64,000 nt of DNA, taken from the NCBI RefSeq assembly GCF_002005205.3, contig NZ_CP019702.2, positions 728,501-792,500 on the forward strand. Reading direction: 5' to 3'. The stretch is from Rhizobium rhizogenes. Lineage in GTDB: Bacteria > Pseudomonadota > Alphaproteobacteria > Rhizobiales > Rhizobiaceae. This document shows positions 44,127 through 51,988 of the stretch, one piece after another. Below the pieces are notes generated by a model. That model had not been told where the DNA came from. It saw only the letters and a list, made by a program, of their open reading frames with translations, and did not search any database. The position numbers and the translations under genes were made by a program. The number at the start of each line of letters is the position of its first letter. Positions within the stretch are counted from its first letter, which is position 1.

Positions 44127-45544
44127 AGCTTGGCGCCGCCAGCAAGCCAATTGTCGGCAGGGCCGCCCTGTGGCCGAATTATTGGCCGGAAGCGCACGGC
44201 TATGGCATAGTCCACCTAGGGCTCGGCAATTTCGCGCGAGCCCACCTGCTCTCCTATACCGATGATGCGCTCGCGGCGGCAGGCGGTGATTGGCGCGTTA
44301 TCGGCGCCTCCCTGCGGGGTTCGACGGTCGACGACCTCCTTTCCCCACAGGATTACCGTTATACGCTGCTGGAAAGAGGCGCAGAAACGAAAGCGACAGT
44401 GATCGGTTCGCTTCATTCGGTAGTTTCCGGGCAGGCACGTATCCCCGACCTGCTCTCGGCCATGAGCTCTGCGCAATGCCGCATCGTCAGCCTGACAGTG
44501 ACGGAAAAAGGCTACGCGCTTGCCGGTCATGGCGGCCTCGACACCGCCCATCCGGATCTAGTCCACGATCTGTCGGAACCGGGATCGCCCCGTGGCGTCA
44601 TCGGCGTAATCTCAGCCGCACTCGCCGTGCGCCACGCAACCGGCCTTCCACCTTTCACCACCATCAGCTGCGACAACCTTCCCGATAACGGGCGAAAGCT
44701 GAGGGAAGGTGTGCTGGAATTCACCCGCACGGCCTATGGGCGGTCCCTTGCAGACCAGATTGCGGCGGAAGGAGCCTTTCCTTCCACCGTCGTCGACAGG
44801 ATTACCCCAGCCCCGGTCGAAACGACCTCCATGCTGGCCTTTGCGGAAACCGGTTATAACGACCTCGCCGCCGTGGAAACAGAACCGTTCCGCCAATGGA
44901 TCATCGAGGACAATTTCTCCACCGGGCGCCCCGCGTGGGATACCGCCGGAGCAATATTGGTACCGGATATCCGCAATTATGAGCGCATGAAACTATGGAT
45001 GCTGAATGGCACCCACTCCCTGATCGCCTATTGCGGCTGCCTCGGGGGCAAGCCGTTCGTCAGGGATGTGATGGCGGATCCGGATCTGAAGGCGCTGGTC
45101 TCCCGGCACCTGCAGGCGGCATCGGCCGCGATCGGACAACTCGGCATCGACCTTTCGGACTATGCCGAGAAGCTGAAGGAACGTTTCTCTAATCCGGCAA
45201 TTGCACACGCGACCGCCCAGATCGCCATGGACGGCACCCAAAAGCTCCCGCAAAGAGTGACTGCTCCCGCCCTTATGGCCCTCGAACGCGGCACCGACTT
45301 TCAGCCTTTTGCTTTCGCAATCGCCGCGTGGATCGTCTACGCCGAACGCTGGGCAAAGGGACTAGCCGATTATGGGATACATGATCCCCACGCCATGATT
45401 ATTCGCGATGTATTATCCAGCCCCACCACAGATGCGCAACTTCTGTCGGCGGTCCACCGAAGCTTCCCGTTGGTTCTACCGGCACAGCTCATGGGTGGAG
45501 ATTTCGAGGTGGCGTTACGAAGAAGTTTGACAGAACTGCGATGA
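44123..45544 (+). CDS. uxuB: mannitol dehydrogenase family oxidoreductase (fructuronate reductase-like)
   Basis: Polyol-specific long-chain dehydrogenase of 473 residues. The N-terminal cofactor region is YGIVHLGLGNFARAHLLSYTDDAL, and SLTVTEKGY and SCDNLPDNGRKL are family blocks. The active-site pattern K-x4-N-x2-H is seen in MKLWMLNGTHSLIAY. Coupled to uxuA, it most likely reduces fructuronate to mannonate (UxuB), but mannitol, arabitol and other polyol activities occur in the family. It is the last gene of the nag/uxu operon. Confidence 0.85.
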   Translation: MKLGAASKPIVGRAALWPNYWPEAHGYGIVHLGLGNFARAHLLSYTDDALAAAGGDWRVIGASLRGSTVDDLLSPQDYRYTLLERGAETKATVIGSLHSVVSGQARIPDLLSAMSSAQCRIVSLTVTEKGYALAGHGGLDTAHPDLVHDLSEPGSPRGVIGVISAALAVRHATGLPPFTTISCDNLPDNGRKLREGVLEFTRTAYGRSLADQIAAEGAFPSTVVDRITPAPVETTSMLAFAETGYNDLAAVETEPFRQWIIEDNFSTGRPAWDTAGAILVPDIRNYERMKLWMLNGTHSLIAYCGCLGGKPFVRDVMADPDLKALVSRHLQAASAAIGQLGIDLSDYAEKLKERFSNPAIAHATAQIAMDGTQKLPQRVTAPALMALERGTDFQPFAFAIAAWIVYAERWAKGLADYGIHDPHAMIIRDVLSSPTTDAQLLSAVHRSFPLVLPAQLMGGDFEVALRRSLTELR

Positions 45545-46241
45545 GCGGTCGTGACAAGGTAAAAGCTTCATATACGAGACAACCCTTATTAAGGGTGGAG
45601 TGTCCTAACGCCGTTACGTCATCAAATGTGGCCCGCCCCTCAAACCGTTGTCGATTAGTTCTATCGCGCGCCATGGGTTGGGAGTGAGTGCATCCTGCGC
45701 CTACATCAAGGACCGTGTCGTTATTTCATCAGAGAGCTTTGATATCAATGAGTGCAGAAGAACGCGTCTGTGGGACCATGTTGATGAGGGATTTCCAGAA
45801 TCCGTGCCGGAATTAGGATACGATCAACTTCTCTGGAAAGATCAAATTTGTGGCGGCCTGGCATAGCCGTAGCATCACCTGTTGATTGGCACTGACGGGT
45901 TGGAGTCCCTCCCACCAGCGTCGCGATGTGCCAAGGTGGCCGATGCATTACGTCACCTACAGAGGAGGCATCTATGGACGACGTTAGTATTATTGGCGTT
46001 GCGGGGGCAACCACCGATACCGACATTCGCTGCAAGTCCTGTTTAGAAATGAGATATCTCCACACCCTTGTCTTTCTTCTCTATAATCACTCCCCAGGCA
46101 GCAAGAATTTGGGTTCCAGCGCCACAGGCGGATGGCTTGCACAGACCGTTATCCCGCAAAGGTCGTGACCCTGATCCATTTCCGACGTGCCGGGCGACGA
46201 TCCATCGGAATCACCTCCGGCACGACCGTCTCTTTTAGGTT
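45545..46241. other. intergenic stretch without supported genes
   Basis: About 700 bases separate the uxuB-like gene from the convergent binding-protein gene. Open frames are short, lack ribosome sites and resemble nothing I know. There is a small palindrome ACCCTTA-T-TAAGGGT at 45582-45596 shortly after uxuB, and arms CGTGCCGG (46186-46193) and CCGGCACG (46217-46224) that may form a terminator stem for the minus-strand cluster. Codon-like structure is weak, suggesting decayed DNA. Confidence 0.5.
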
Positions 46242-47039
46242 TCAGTCACCCGCAACCAAAATCTTCTGCGATAGCGGCGCGCCCTGAAATTTCTCGTAAA
46301 TGCGGTTCAATTCGCCGTTCTTGAGGTTGGTGCGCACCCAGTCGTCGAGATAGGCCCTGAGCGTATCATCGTGCTTGCGCAGCCCGATGCCGACATCGAA
46401 CTCGGCGATGACAAACTTCTTTTCGATTTCCTTCGTTGGATTCTGCTGCGCCACGCGGGTGATGACCGCTGGCTCCTGCACGACTATGTCCACCTGACCA
46501 CTGGCAAAGGCCGTCATGTTGGTGGATTCATCATCGAAACGGACGATTTCGATACCGGGCACCGGAAGCTTCGACAGCACGGTATCACCTGTCGTGCCAC
46601 GCGTCACACCCACACGTTTGCCGGACAGATCATCCTGCCGCGCCAGCGCAAGGTTCCTCGGCGCGGCAACGAACTGCACGGCGCTGGCGTAGGGCACCGA
46701 AAAATCGATGACCTTCTGCCGTTCCAGCGTGATGGAGAAGGTCGAGATCACGACATCGGCGCGGTTGCTGACGAGAAAGGGGACGCGATTCGGGCCGGTA
46801 ACTTCGACGATTTCCAACATAACGCCGAGATCCCTGGCAAGAAGGGAAGCGGTCTCGTAATCTGATCCGGTCGGTTTCAGTGCGTCGTCCTTGTAGCCCC
46901 ATGGCGGACGGCCGAATTCCAGCGCGACACGGATCTTGCCGGCAGCTTTGATTGCAGCCAGTCCATCCTGCGCCGCCGCGGGCATTGCACCGGCGACGAT
47001 TGCACCGAGACCGGCAAGAAGCAGAGTTCTGCGTTTCAT
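46242..47039 (-). CDS. polar amino acid-type ABC transporter solute-binding protein (paralog A)
   Basis: Family-3 periplasmic receptor of 265 residues: signal peptide about 1-23 (ending PAAAQ), then GKIRVALEFGRPPWGYKDD, SNRADVVISTFSITLERQKVIDFSVPYA, KRVGVTRGTTGDTVL and VRTNLKNGELNRIYEKFQG. It lies 22 bases downstream of the ATPase gene and is the last gene of the minus-strand cluster. Two further receptors of the same type (at 49156 and 51041) share nearly every block, so the three arose by duplication. The ligand is unknown; it need not be an amino acid. Confidence 0.88.
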   Translation of the reverse strand: MKRRTLLLAGLGAIVAGAMPAAAQDGLAAIKAAGKIRVALEFGRPPWGYKDDALKPTGSDYETASLLARDLGVMLEIVEVTGPNRVPFLVSNRADVVISTFSITLERQKVIDFSVPYASAVQFVAAPRNLALARQDDLSGKRVGVTRGTTGDTVLSKLPVPGIEIVRFDDESTNMTAFASGQVDIVVQEPAVITRVAQQNPTKEIEKKFVIAEFDVGIGLRKHDDTLRAYLDDWVRTNLKNGELNRIYEKFQGAPLSQKILVAGD

Positions 47040-47061
47040 GTTTCCCTCCCGTGGATTGAAT

Positions 47062-47796
47062 TCAGTGCTCAGTTGCTTCCGAGATGAACTCGGACAGTTC
47101 CGGCGTCGATGGATTGCGGAGGATATCGGCGGAGCCCATCTCGTGGACCTTGCCGTCCTTCATGTAGATCACCTTATCGGCCACCTTGCGGGCAAAACCC
47201 ATTTCATGAGTGACGAGGATCATAGTCATGCCATCGGCAGCAAGCTGTTCCATCACGCGCAGCACTTCGCCCGTCAGCTGCGGGTCAAGCGCCGAGGTAA
47301 CCTCATCGAAAAGCATCAGCTTGGGTTCCATGGCCAACGAGCGTGCAATCGCCACACGCTGCTGCTGGCCGCCGGAAAGCTGTTCCGGGTAGCAATCCAT
47401 TTTTTCGCGCAGGCCGACCTTGGCGATCACCGCCTCGGCAATGCCGTGTGCACCGGCACGCGCAATGCCCTTGACCAGGCGCGGGGCCAGCATGACATTT
47501 TCGGCGACGGTCAGATGCGGGAAAAGATTGTAGCTCTGAAATACGATACCGACGTCGCGCCGCAGCGCCTTCAGGTCGACATTCGAATCTTCGAGCCTGT
47601 GTCCGCAGATGACCATCGAGCCGCCTTGGATCGTTTCGAGCCGGTCCATGCAGCGCAACGCCGTGCTCTTGCCAGAACCGCTCTGGCCGATGACGGCGGC
47701 GACCTCCCCTTTATTGACCTCGAAGGTCACGCCCTTGAGGATTTCGAGAGCGCCGAAGCTCTTGCGAACATTCTTGAGTTCAACGATTGGCGACAT
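47062..47796 (-). CDS. polar amino acid-type ABC transporter ATP-binding protein
   Basis: GlnQ/HisP-type ATPase of 244 residues: MSPIVELKNVRKSFGALEILKGVTFEV, Walker A GQSGSGKST, Q-loop IVFQSYNLFPHLT, signature [28 protein letters not shown] as Walker B (DE followed by V rather than P), and switch His [18 protein letters not shown] precedes the ATG. It overlaps the end of the upstream permease gene by 17 bases. It is the only ATPase in the cluster and must serve all three receptors if they share one channel. Confidence 0.92.
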   Translation of the reverse strand: MSPIVELKNVRKSFGALEILKGVTFEVNKGEVAAVIGQSGSGKSTALRCMDRLETIQGGSMVICGHRLEDSNVDLKALRRDVGIVFQSYNLFPHLTVAENVMLAPRLVKGIARAGAHGIAEAVIAKVGLREKMDCYPEQLSGGQQQRVAIARSLAMEPKLMLFDEVTSALDPQLTGEVLRVMEQLAADGMTMILVTHEMGFARKVADKVIYMKDGKVHEMGSADILRNPSTPELSEFISEATEH

Positions 47797-48427
47797 TGAG
47801 CTTCCTTTCCAGCGCCCTGCTCTGAACCGAAAGGGGATAGCAGACGGCGAAATACATCAGCGCGGCGATCCCGAAATAGAGAAACGGCTGAAAGGTCGAA
47901 TTATTGATGATCTTTGCGTTGTAGGAGAGTTCGGCATAACCGACGACCAGCGACGCAATGGAGGTATTCTTGACGATCTGCACCATGAAACCAACCGTCG
48001 GCGGCGTGGCGATGCGCAGCGCCTGGGGCAGGATGACGGTTCTCATCCGCTGCCAGCGGCTAAGCCCGAGGCATTCCGCCGCCTCCCATTGCGGTTTGGC
48101 TACCGACTGGATGCAACCGCGCCAGATCTCGCCAAGATAGGCGCTGCTGTAAAGCGTCAGTGCGAAGGTGGCGGCCTGGAGCGGGGTCAGGGAATCATAG
48201 CCCAGAATGCCGGGCCCATAGAAGCAGAGGCCCATCAGCACCAGCAGCGGAAGACCCTGCATGATTTCGATATAAACGCTCGTTCCCTTCGAAACCGCCG
48301 GTATCGGCGAAATGCGCGCCATGGCGATGATGAAGCCTGCAAGACCGCCGAAGAGAAAGGTCAGGACACTGAGCACGACAGTGCCCCAGAGTCCTTCCAG
48401 AAGGGAAATGATGAAAGTCACGTTCAT
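47780..48427 (-). CDS. polar amino acid-type ABC transporter permease (second)
   Basis: HisM/GlnP-type membrane subunit of 215 residues with five hydrophobic segments. It carries SVYIEIMQGLPLLVLMGLCFYGP and the coupling loop EAAECLGLSRWQRMRTVILPQALRIATPP. A longer frame opens at 48526, but ATG 48427 has GGAG ahead and begins the family-typical N-terminus MNVTFIISLLEGLWGTV. It lies 16 bases after the other permease gene. Confidence 0.88.
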   Translation of the reverse strand: MNVTFIISLLEGLWGTVVLSVLTFLFGGLAGFIIAMARISPIPAVSKGTSVYIEIMQGLPLLVLMGLCFYGPGILGYDSLTPLQAATFALTLYSSAYLGEIWRGCIQSVAKPQWEAAECLGLSRWQRMRTVILPQALRIATPPTVGFMVQIVKNTSIASLVVGYAELSYNAKIINNSTFQPFLYFGIAALMYFAVCYPLSVQSRALERKLNVANR

Positions 48428-48443
48428 GTTGATGGCTCCGGGA

Positions 48444-49127
48444 TCACAACGGCGTTCCGAGCTTGCGCCGACGGGGAAAGAGGGCGAGGCCGAGCAGGGA
48501 AAAACCGGCACGCACCACCACCGCAAGGAAGAGATAGAGAATGCCGAGCACTACGAAGACCTCGAAATTGCGGAACGTGTCGCTCTGGATGCGGTTGGCC
48601 ATGCCGAACAGTTCTTCCACTCCCACCGAGGAAAGGATGCTGGAGGCGAGCATCAGCAGCACATACTGGCTCGACAGTGCCGGATAGACCCTTTCCAGGG
48701 CGGGCCGAATGATGACGTGGAGATAGGTCTGCGTCCGGCTCAGGCCGAGGCACTCCGCCGCCTCCAGTTGGCCGCGATGGATGGATTCGATGCCAGCGCG
48801 GACGATCTCAGTCGTATAGGCGCCGATATTGATGGTGAGTGCGATGGTTGCACCCGCGAGGATGGGAAGGCGGACACCCATGCTGGCGATGCCGAAGATC
48901 AGAAAATAGGACTGGATCAGAAGCGGCGTATTGCGGATGAACTCCACATACACGCCCACCAGATGACGTGCCCAGCCGGGGCCGCCAGTGCGCACCACCG
49001 CGCAGAAGGCGCCGATCAATATACCGAAAACGGTGCAGAAGAATGTGAGGCGCAGCGTCGTCCACGTACCCTGCAGAAGCAGCGGCCAATATTCCAGCAC
49101 CGCCTCAAAATCGAATTCATAGGTCAT
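48444..49127 (-). CDS. polar amino acid-type ABC transporter permease (first)
   Basis: Membrane subunit of 227 residues: LLQGTWTTLRLTFFCTVFGILIGAFCAVVR at the first helix, VYVEFIRNTPLLIQSYFLIFG in the second, and the coupling loop EAAECLGLSRTQTYLHVIIRPALERVYP. It pairs with the downstream permease to form the channel of the single importer in this cluster. It follows receptor paralog B by 28 bases. Confidence 0.9.
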   Translation of the reverse strand: MTYEFDFEAVLEYWPLLLQGTWTTLRLTFFCTVFGILIGAFCAVVRTGGPGWARHLVGVYVEFIRNTPLLIQSYFLIFGIASMGVRLPILAGATIALTINIGAYTTEIVRAGIESIHRGQLEAAECLGLSRTQTYLHVIIRPALERVYPALSSQYVLLMLASSILSSVGVEELFGMANRIQSDTFRNFEVFVVLGILYLFLAVVVRAGFSLLGLALFPRRRKLGTPL

Positions 49128-49155
49128 GGTCGTTTCTTCGCCTCACATTATTCAT

Positions 49156-49950
49156 TTATTTGGCTTCCGCCAGAACCTGCGGTGGAATGTCAGTCTTCTG
49201 GAACTGCTTGTAGATCGCCAGCAATTTGCCGTTGTCGAGATTTGTCCTCACCCATCCGTCGATCCATTTCTTCAGTTCGGCATCTTCCTTGCGCATGCCC
49301 ACGCCCATGGTGGCGGTGCGGAGCGTCAACTTGGGCTCGAAGTCCTTGCCCGGGTTCTTCTGGTTGATGAGATCGACCAGAGATTGCGCGATCGCCACTA
49401 TGTCGAGCTGGTTTGAGACGATCGAGATCATTGTCGTCGCCTCGTCCTCGAAGCGCACGATCTCGGCATCTGGCGCCATCTTGGTGATATCCTGGTCGTT
49501 CGTTGTCCCGCGGGTGACCGCAACGCGCTTCTCGGCGAGATCCGCGAAGGATTTGATCTCCATGCTCTTCGGCGCGAAGACTGAGGTGGTGTTGCCGGAG
49601 TAAGGCAGTGAAAACGCTATGGTTTTTTTGCGTTCATCAGTGATGGAAAGCGCAGACATGATGATGTCGGCACGGTTCTGCATCAGGTTCGGAATCCGGT
49701 TGGCACCATTGGTGGCGACGATCTCCATCTTCACGCCGAGATCGGAGGCGAGAAGCTTCGCCGCCTCGACTTCCGAACCGGTCGGATTGAGGCTGTCGTC
49801 CTTGTAGGACCACGGCGGCACGCTGAGATCGATCGCGATACGGATGACGCCGGCACTGCGGATTTTCGCGAGCGCGTCCTCCGCCGAGGCCTGTGCGGTT
49901 GCAGCAAGCATGATCGCTAGCGTAGCCACGATATTTTTCAGGTTCTTCAT
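49156..49950 (-). CDS. polar amino acid-type ABC transporter solute-binding protein (paralog B)
   Basis: Family-3 receptor of 264 residues with a signal peptide about 1-23 (ending ASAED). The mature protein repeats the blocks of its paralogs: GVIRIAIDLSVPPWSYKDDSLNPTGSEVEAA, RADIIMSALSITDERKKTIAFSLPYS, KRVAVTRGTTNDQDI, VRTNLDNGKLLAIYKQFQ. It is encoded directly before the first permease gene, so it is probably the original partner of this importer. The Ldh2-type dehydrogenase gene lies 27 bases upstream. Confidence 0.88.
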   Translation of the reverse strand: MKNLKNIVATLAIMLAATAQASAEDALAKIRSAGVIRIAIDLSVPPWSYKDDSLNPTGSEVEAAKLLASDLGVKMEIVATNGANRIPNLMQNRADIIMSALSITDERKKTIAFSLPYSGNTTSVFAPKSMEIKSFADLAEKRVAVTRGTTNDQDITKMAPDAEIVRFEDEATTMISIVSNQLDIVAIAQSLVDLINQKNPGKDFEPKLTLRTATMGVGMRKEDAELKKWIDGWVRTNLDNGKLLAIYKQFQKTDIPPQVLAEAK

Positions 49951-49977
49951 TCAATCCTCCCAGTTGAAGTGACAACG

Positions 49978-51051
49978 TCAGACGGACGGCGGAAATGTTT
50001 CGCCGATGCGTTGCGCATATGGTTCCAGCGCCGCGACGATGACTGGGTCCAACGCCACCCCAGCCGTGCGCGCGTCCTCCACGCGCACTCGGGCGCGATC
50101 ACCCGGCACTCGCACCGCATCCACACCGGGACGCGGCGGATTGGCATGGCAGGCGTCAATCAGCCATGTCGTCTCGTCCAGAAAGGCATCCGATCCGCCA
50201 AACGCAGCCGGATCCATCACCTGCAGGAACGTGTTCATGGCGATGCCCGTCAGCTTGTCCTTACGGCCGACGCCGCTGAGCCCCTGCGTCAGAGCCTCAA
50301 CAAGCAGGGCCATCGCGTAGCCCTTGTGGCCATGGTCCAGTCCGCCGACCGGCAGAAGTGAACCGCCGCCACTCATCAGCACCTGCGGATCGTCTGAGGG
50401 GTTGCCTTCGGCATCGAGCGCCCAGACGCCGGGATAGAGGCGACCAGCCTCTGCGAGCTGCGTGGACCGCTTGATCGTGGTGATCGAGCAACTGATGTCG
50501 AGCAGGATCGGGTCACCCCGGCCTGGAATACCAGCTGACAATGGGTTGGGAGTGAAGATGCCGCGGGTGCCGCCGAACGGAGCCACCCCACCGGAGGCCG
50601 GCCCGGAACAGGCCAGTTGCACCAGAAGCCCACGCTCGGTCAGTCGCGGCAGATAGGTCGCCAGCGCGCCAGTATGGTGTCCGTCGGCAATCGTCACCGT
50701 CACCACGCCGTGATCGGCGATGCGTTCCAGCGCCAGATCGATTGCCCGGTTGATGAGCCAGGCACCCGGCAGGCGCCTGCCGTTCCAGGCAACGCAGGCG
50801 CCGCGGTCGGAGCGCACTTCGTAGCTGCCTTCGTGGTTCATGCCGCCGCAGCGAATTTCCTCGAAATACCACGGAGCGATGGCAAGACCGTGGGTGGAAT
50901 GCCCCATCATGTCGGCGGTCAACAGGCAGTCTGCGACCTCACGAGCCACCGTCTTCGTCATGCCGCTCGCCGCAAACAGCCGCGCGACAAGACCACGCAC
51001 AGCCTCGACGTCATAACGCGCCGCAGGCCCTAGGCCGCCCTCACTTTGCAT
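49978..51051 (-). CDS. Ldh2/MDH2-family NAD(P)-dependent dehydrogenase
   Basis: A 357-residue member of the malate/L-lactate dehydrogenase type 2 family. Diagnostic blocks are the MMGHSTHGLAIAPWYFEEI region with the catalytic His, DGHHTGALATYLPRL, FTPNPLSAGIPG, and LDHGHKGYAMALLVEALTQGLSG. Members reduce 2-keto acids or oxidise 2-hydroxy acids (malate, lactate, diketogulonate, ureidoglycolate, cyclic imino acids). It overlaps the stop of the preceding receptor gene by 11 bases. In this cluster it most likely interconverts a keto and hydroxy form of the imported acid. Confidence 0.85.
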   Translation of the reverse strand: MQSEGGLGPAARYDVEAVRGLVARLFAASGMTKTVAREVADCLLTADMMGHSTHGLAIAPWYFEEIRCGGMNHEGSYEVRSDRGACVAWNGRRLPGAWLINRAIDLALERIADHGVVTVTIADGHHTGALATYLPRLTERGLLVQLACSGPASGGVAPFGGTRGIFTPNPLSAGIPGRGDPILLDISCSITTIKRSTQLAEAGRLYPGVWALDAEGNPSDDPQVLMSGGGSLLPVGGLDHGHKGYAMALLVEALTQGLSGVGRKDKLTGIAMNTFLQVMDPAAFGGSDAFLDETTWLIDACHANPPRPGVDAVRVPGDRARVRVEDARTAGVALDPVIVAALEPYAQRIGETFPPSV

Positions 51052-51847
51052 TTGTGACCTCGGGCGGCAGATCGATGCCGAATGCCGTCTTGTAGACGCC
51101 GTTCAGGCTGCCGTCGGCGAGGCCGGCGTTCACCCAGGCGTTCAGCTTTTCCAGAAGGGCAGCCTCCCCCTTCCTGATGCCGATGCCCGTGACATTGGTC
51201 TTGAGTACGATCTTCGGCTCAAGCCCGGCTGCCGGGTTCTTGGCATTGACTGTTGTCAGCAGCGCCGGCGCGGTGACATAGTAGGATGCTTGCCCGCTCA
51301 AGAGCGCGGTGATGGAGGTCGCGTCATCCTCGAACCGTATGATATCCGTGCCGGGAAGCGCCACTTTGGTGATTTCGGCATCGTTGGTCGAGCCGCGTGT
51401 CACCGCCACGCGCTTGCCGACGAGGTCGTTGAGCTTGCCAATGTTCTCGGCCCGTGGCGCACCAACGACAATCTGAATCGCACTATAGGGTTTGGAAAAA
51501 TCGATCGCCTTCTTGCGTTCGTCGGTGATCGACAGCGTCGAGATGACGACATCCGAACGGCCGGATACCAGATAGGGAATGCGGTTGGCGGCAGAGGTAG
51601 GCACGAGTTCCAGTTCAAGCTTCCAGTCGGCGGCAAGCTTCTTCGCCACCTCGACTTCCGAACCCTTGTATTTGCCGGCTTCGTCCATCGCCGAATAAGG
51701 GGGAGCAGCCGGATCGATGGACACACGAAGTTTGCCTTTTTCAGTAATACCCTGCAGTGCATCTGCACTGGCAGAAGAAATCATGGCAGGACCGGCCAAA
51801 ACAAAAGTAACAGTGACGAATTTCATAAGAAAATTTAGATTTTTCAT
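51041..51847 (-). CDS. polar amino acid-type ABC transporter solute-binding protein (paralog C)
   Basis: Family-3 receptor of 268 residues: signal peptide about 1-28 (ending SSASA), then GKLRVSIDPAAPPYSAMDEAGKYKGSEVEVA, RSDVVISTLSITDERKKAIDFSKPYS, KRVAVTRGSTNDAEI and a C-terminal NAGLADGSLNGVYKTAF. It is the first gene after a 141-base gap carrying two operator-like palindromes, so it probably starts a separate transcript with ldh, paralog B, the permeases, the ATPase and paralog A. It is slightly more divergent than the other two copies. Confidence 0.88.
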   Translation of the reverse strand: MKNLNFLMKFVTVTFVLAGPAMISSASADALQGITEKGKLRVSIDPAAPPYSAMDEAGKYKGSEVEVAKKLAADWKLELELVPTSAANRIPYLVSGRSDVVISTLSITDERKKAIDFSKPYSAIQIVVGAPRAENIGKLNDLVGKRVAVTRGSTNDAEITKVALPGTDIIRFEDDATSITALLSGQASYYVTAPALLTTVNAKNPAAGLEPKIVLKTNVTGIGIRKGEAALLEKLNAWVNAGLADGSLNGVYKTAFGIDLPPEVTNAK

Positions 51848-51866
51848 TGGATCCTCCCAATTATTA

Positions 51867-51881
51867 TCTCATATTACGAGA
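51867..51881. promoter_or_regulatory. operator-like palindrome 1 upstream of receptor paralog C
   Basis: TCTCATATTACGAGA is an inverted repeat TCTCA-N5-TGAGA with one mismatch, 20 bases before the receptor start codon. It matches the perfect copy at 51938-51952 and is a candidate site for the IclR-type regulator of the cluster. Confidence 0.5.
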
Positions 51882-51937
51882 GTTTAATTCAGTTCAGAAT
51901 GTGAACATACGATTTTTTCACTCTTATTGTTTTCCCG

Positions 51938-51952
51938 TCTCACAGTATGAGA
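51938..51952. promoter_or_regulatory. operator-like palindrome 2 upstream of receptor paralog C
   Basis: TCTCACAGTATGAGA is a perfect TCTCA-N5-TGAGA inverted repeat, preceded by CG. Its centre is 71 bases (about seven helical turns) from palindrome 1. The extended half-site TGAGACG also occurs twice in front of the IclR-type gene (58521 and 58582) and once between the enolase-type and extended-SDR genes (as CGTCTCA at 55700). Confidence 0.5.
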
Positions 51953-51988
51953 ATTCGAATTGACGCACTACAAGCTGTGAAGCGTCGT

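Noticed and set aside
45648..46168. Short plus-strand frames at 45648-45866 and 45926-46168, and an antisense frame at 45745-46065
   Set aside because: No ribosome sites, no recognisable motifs, and they overlap in conflicting frames; treated as non-coding.
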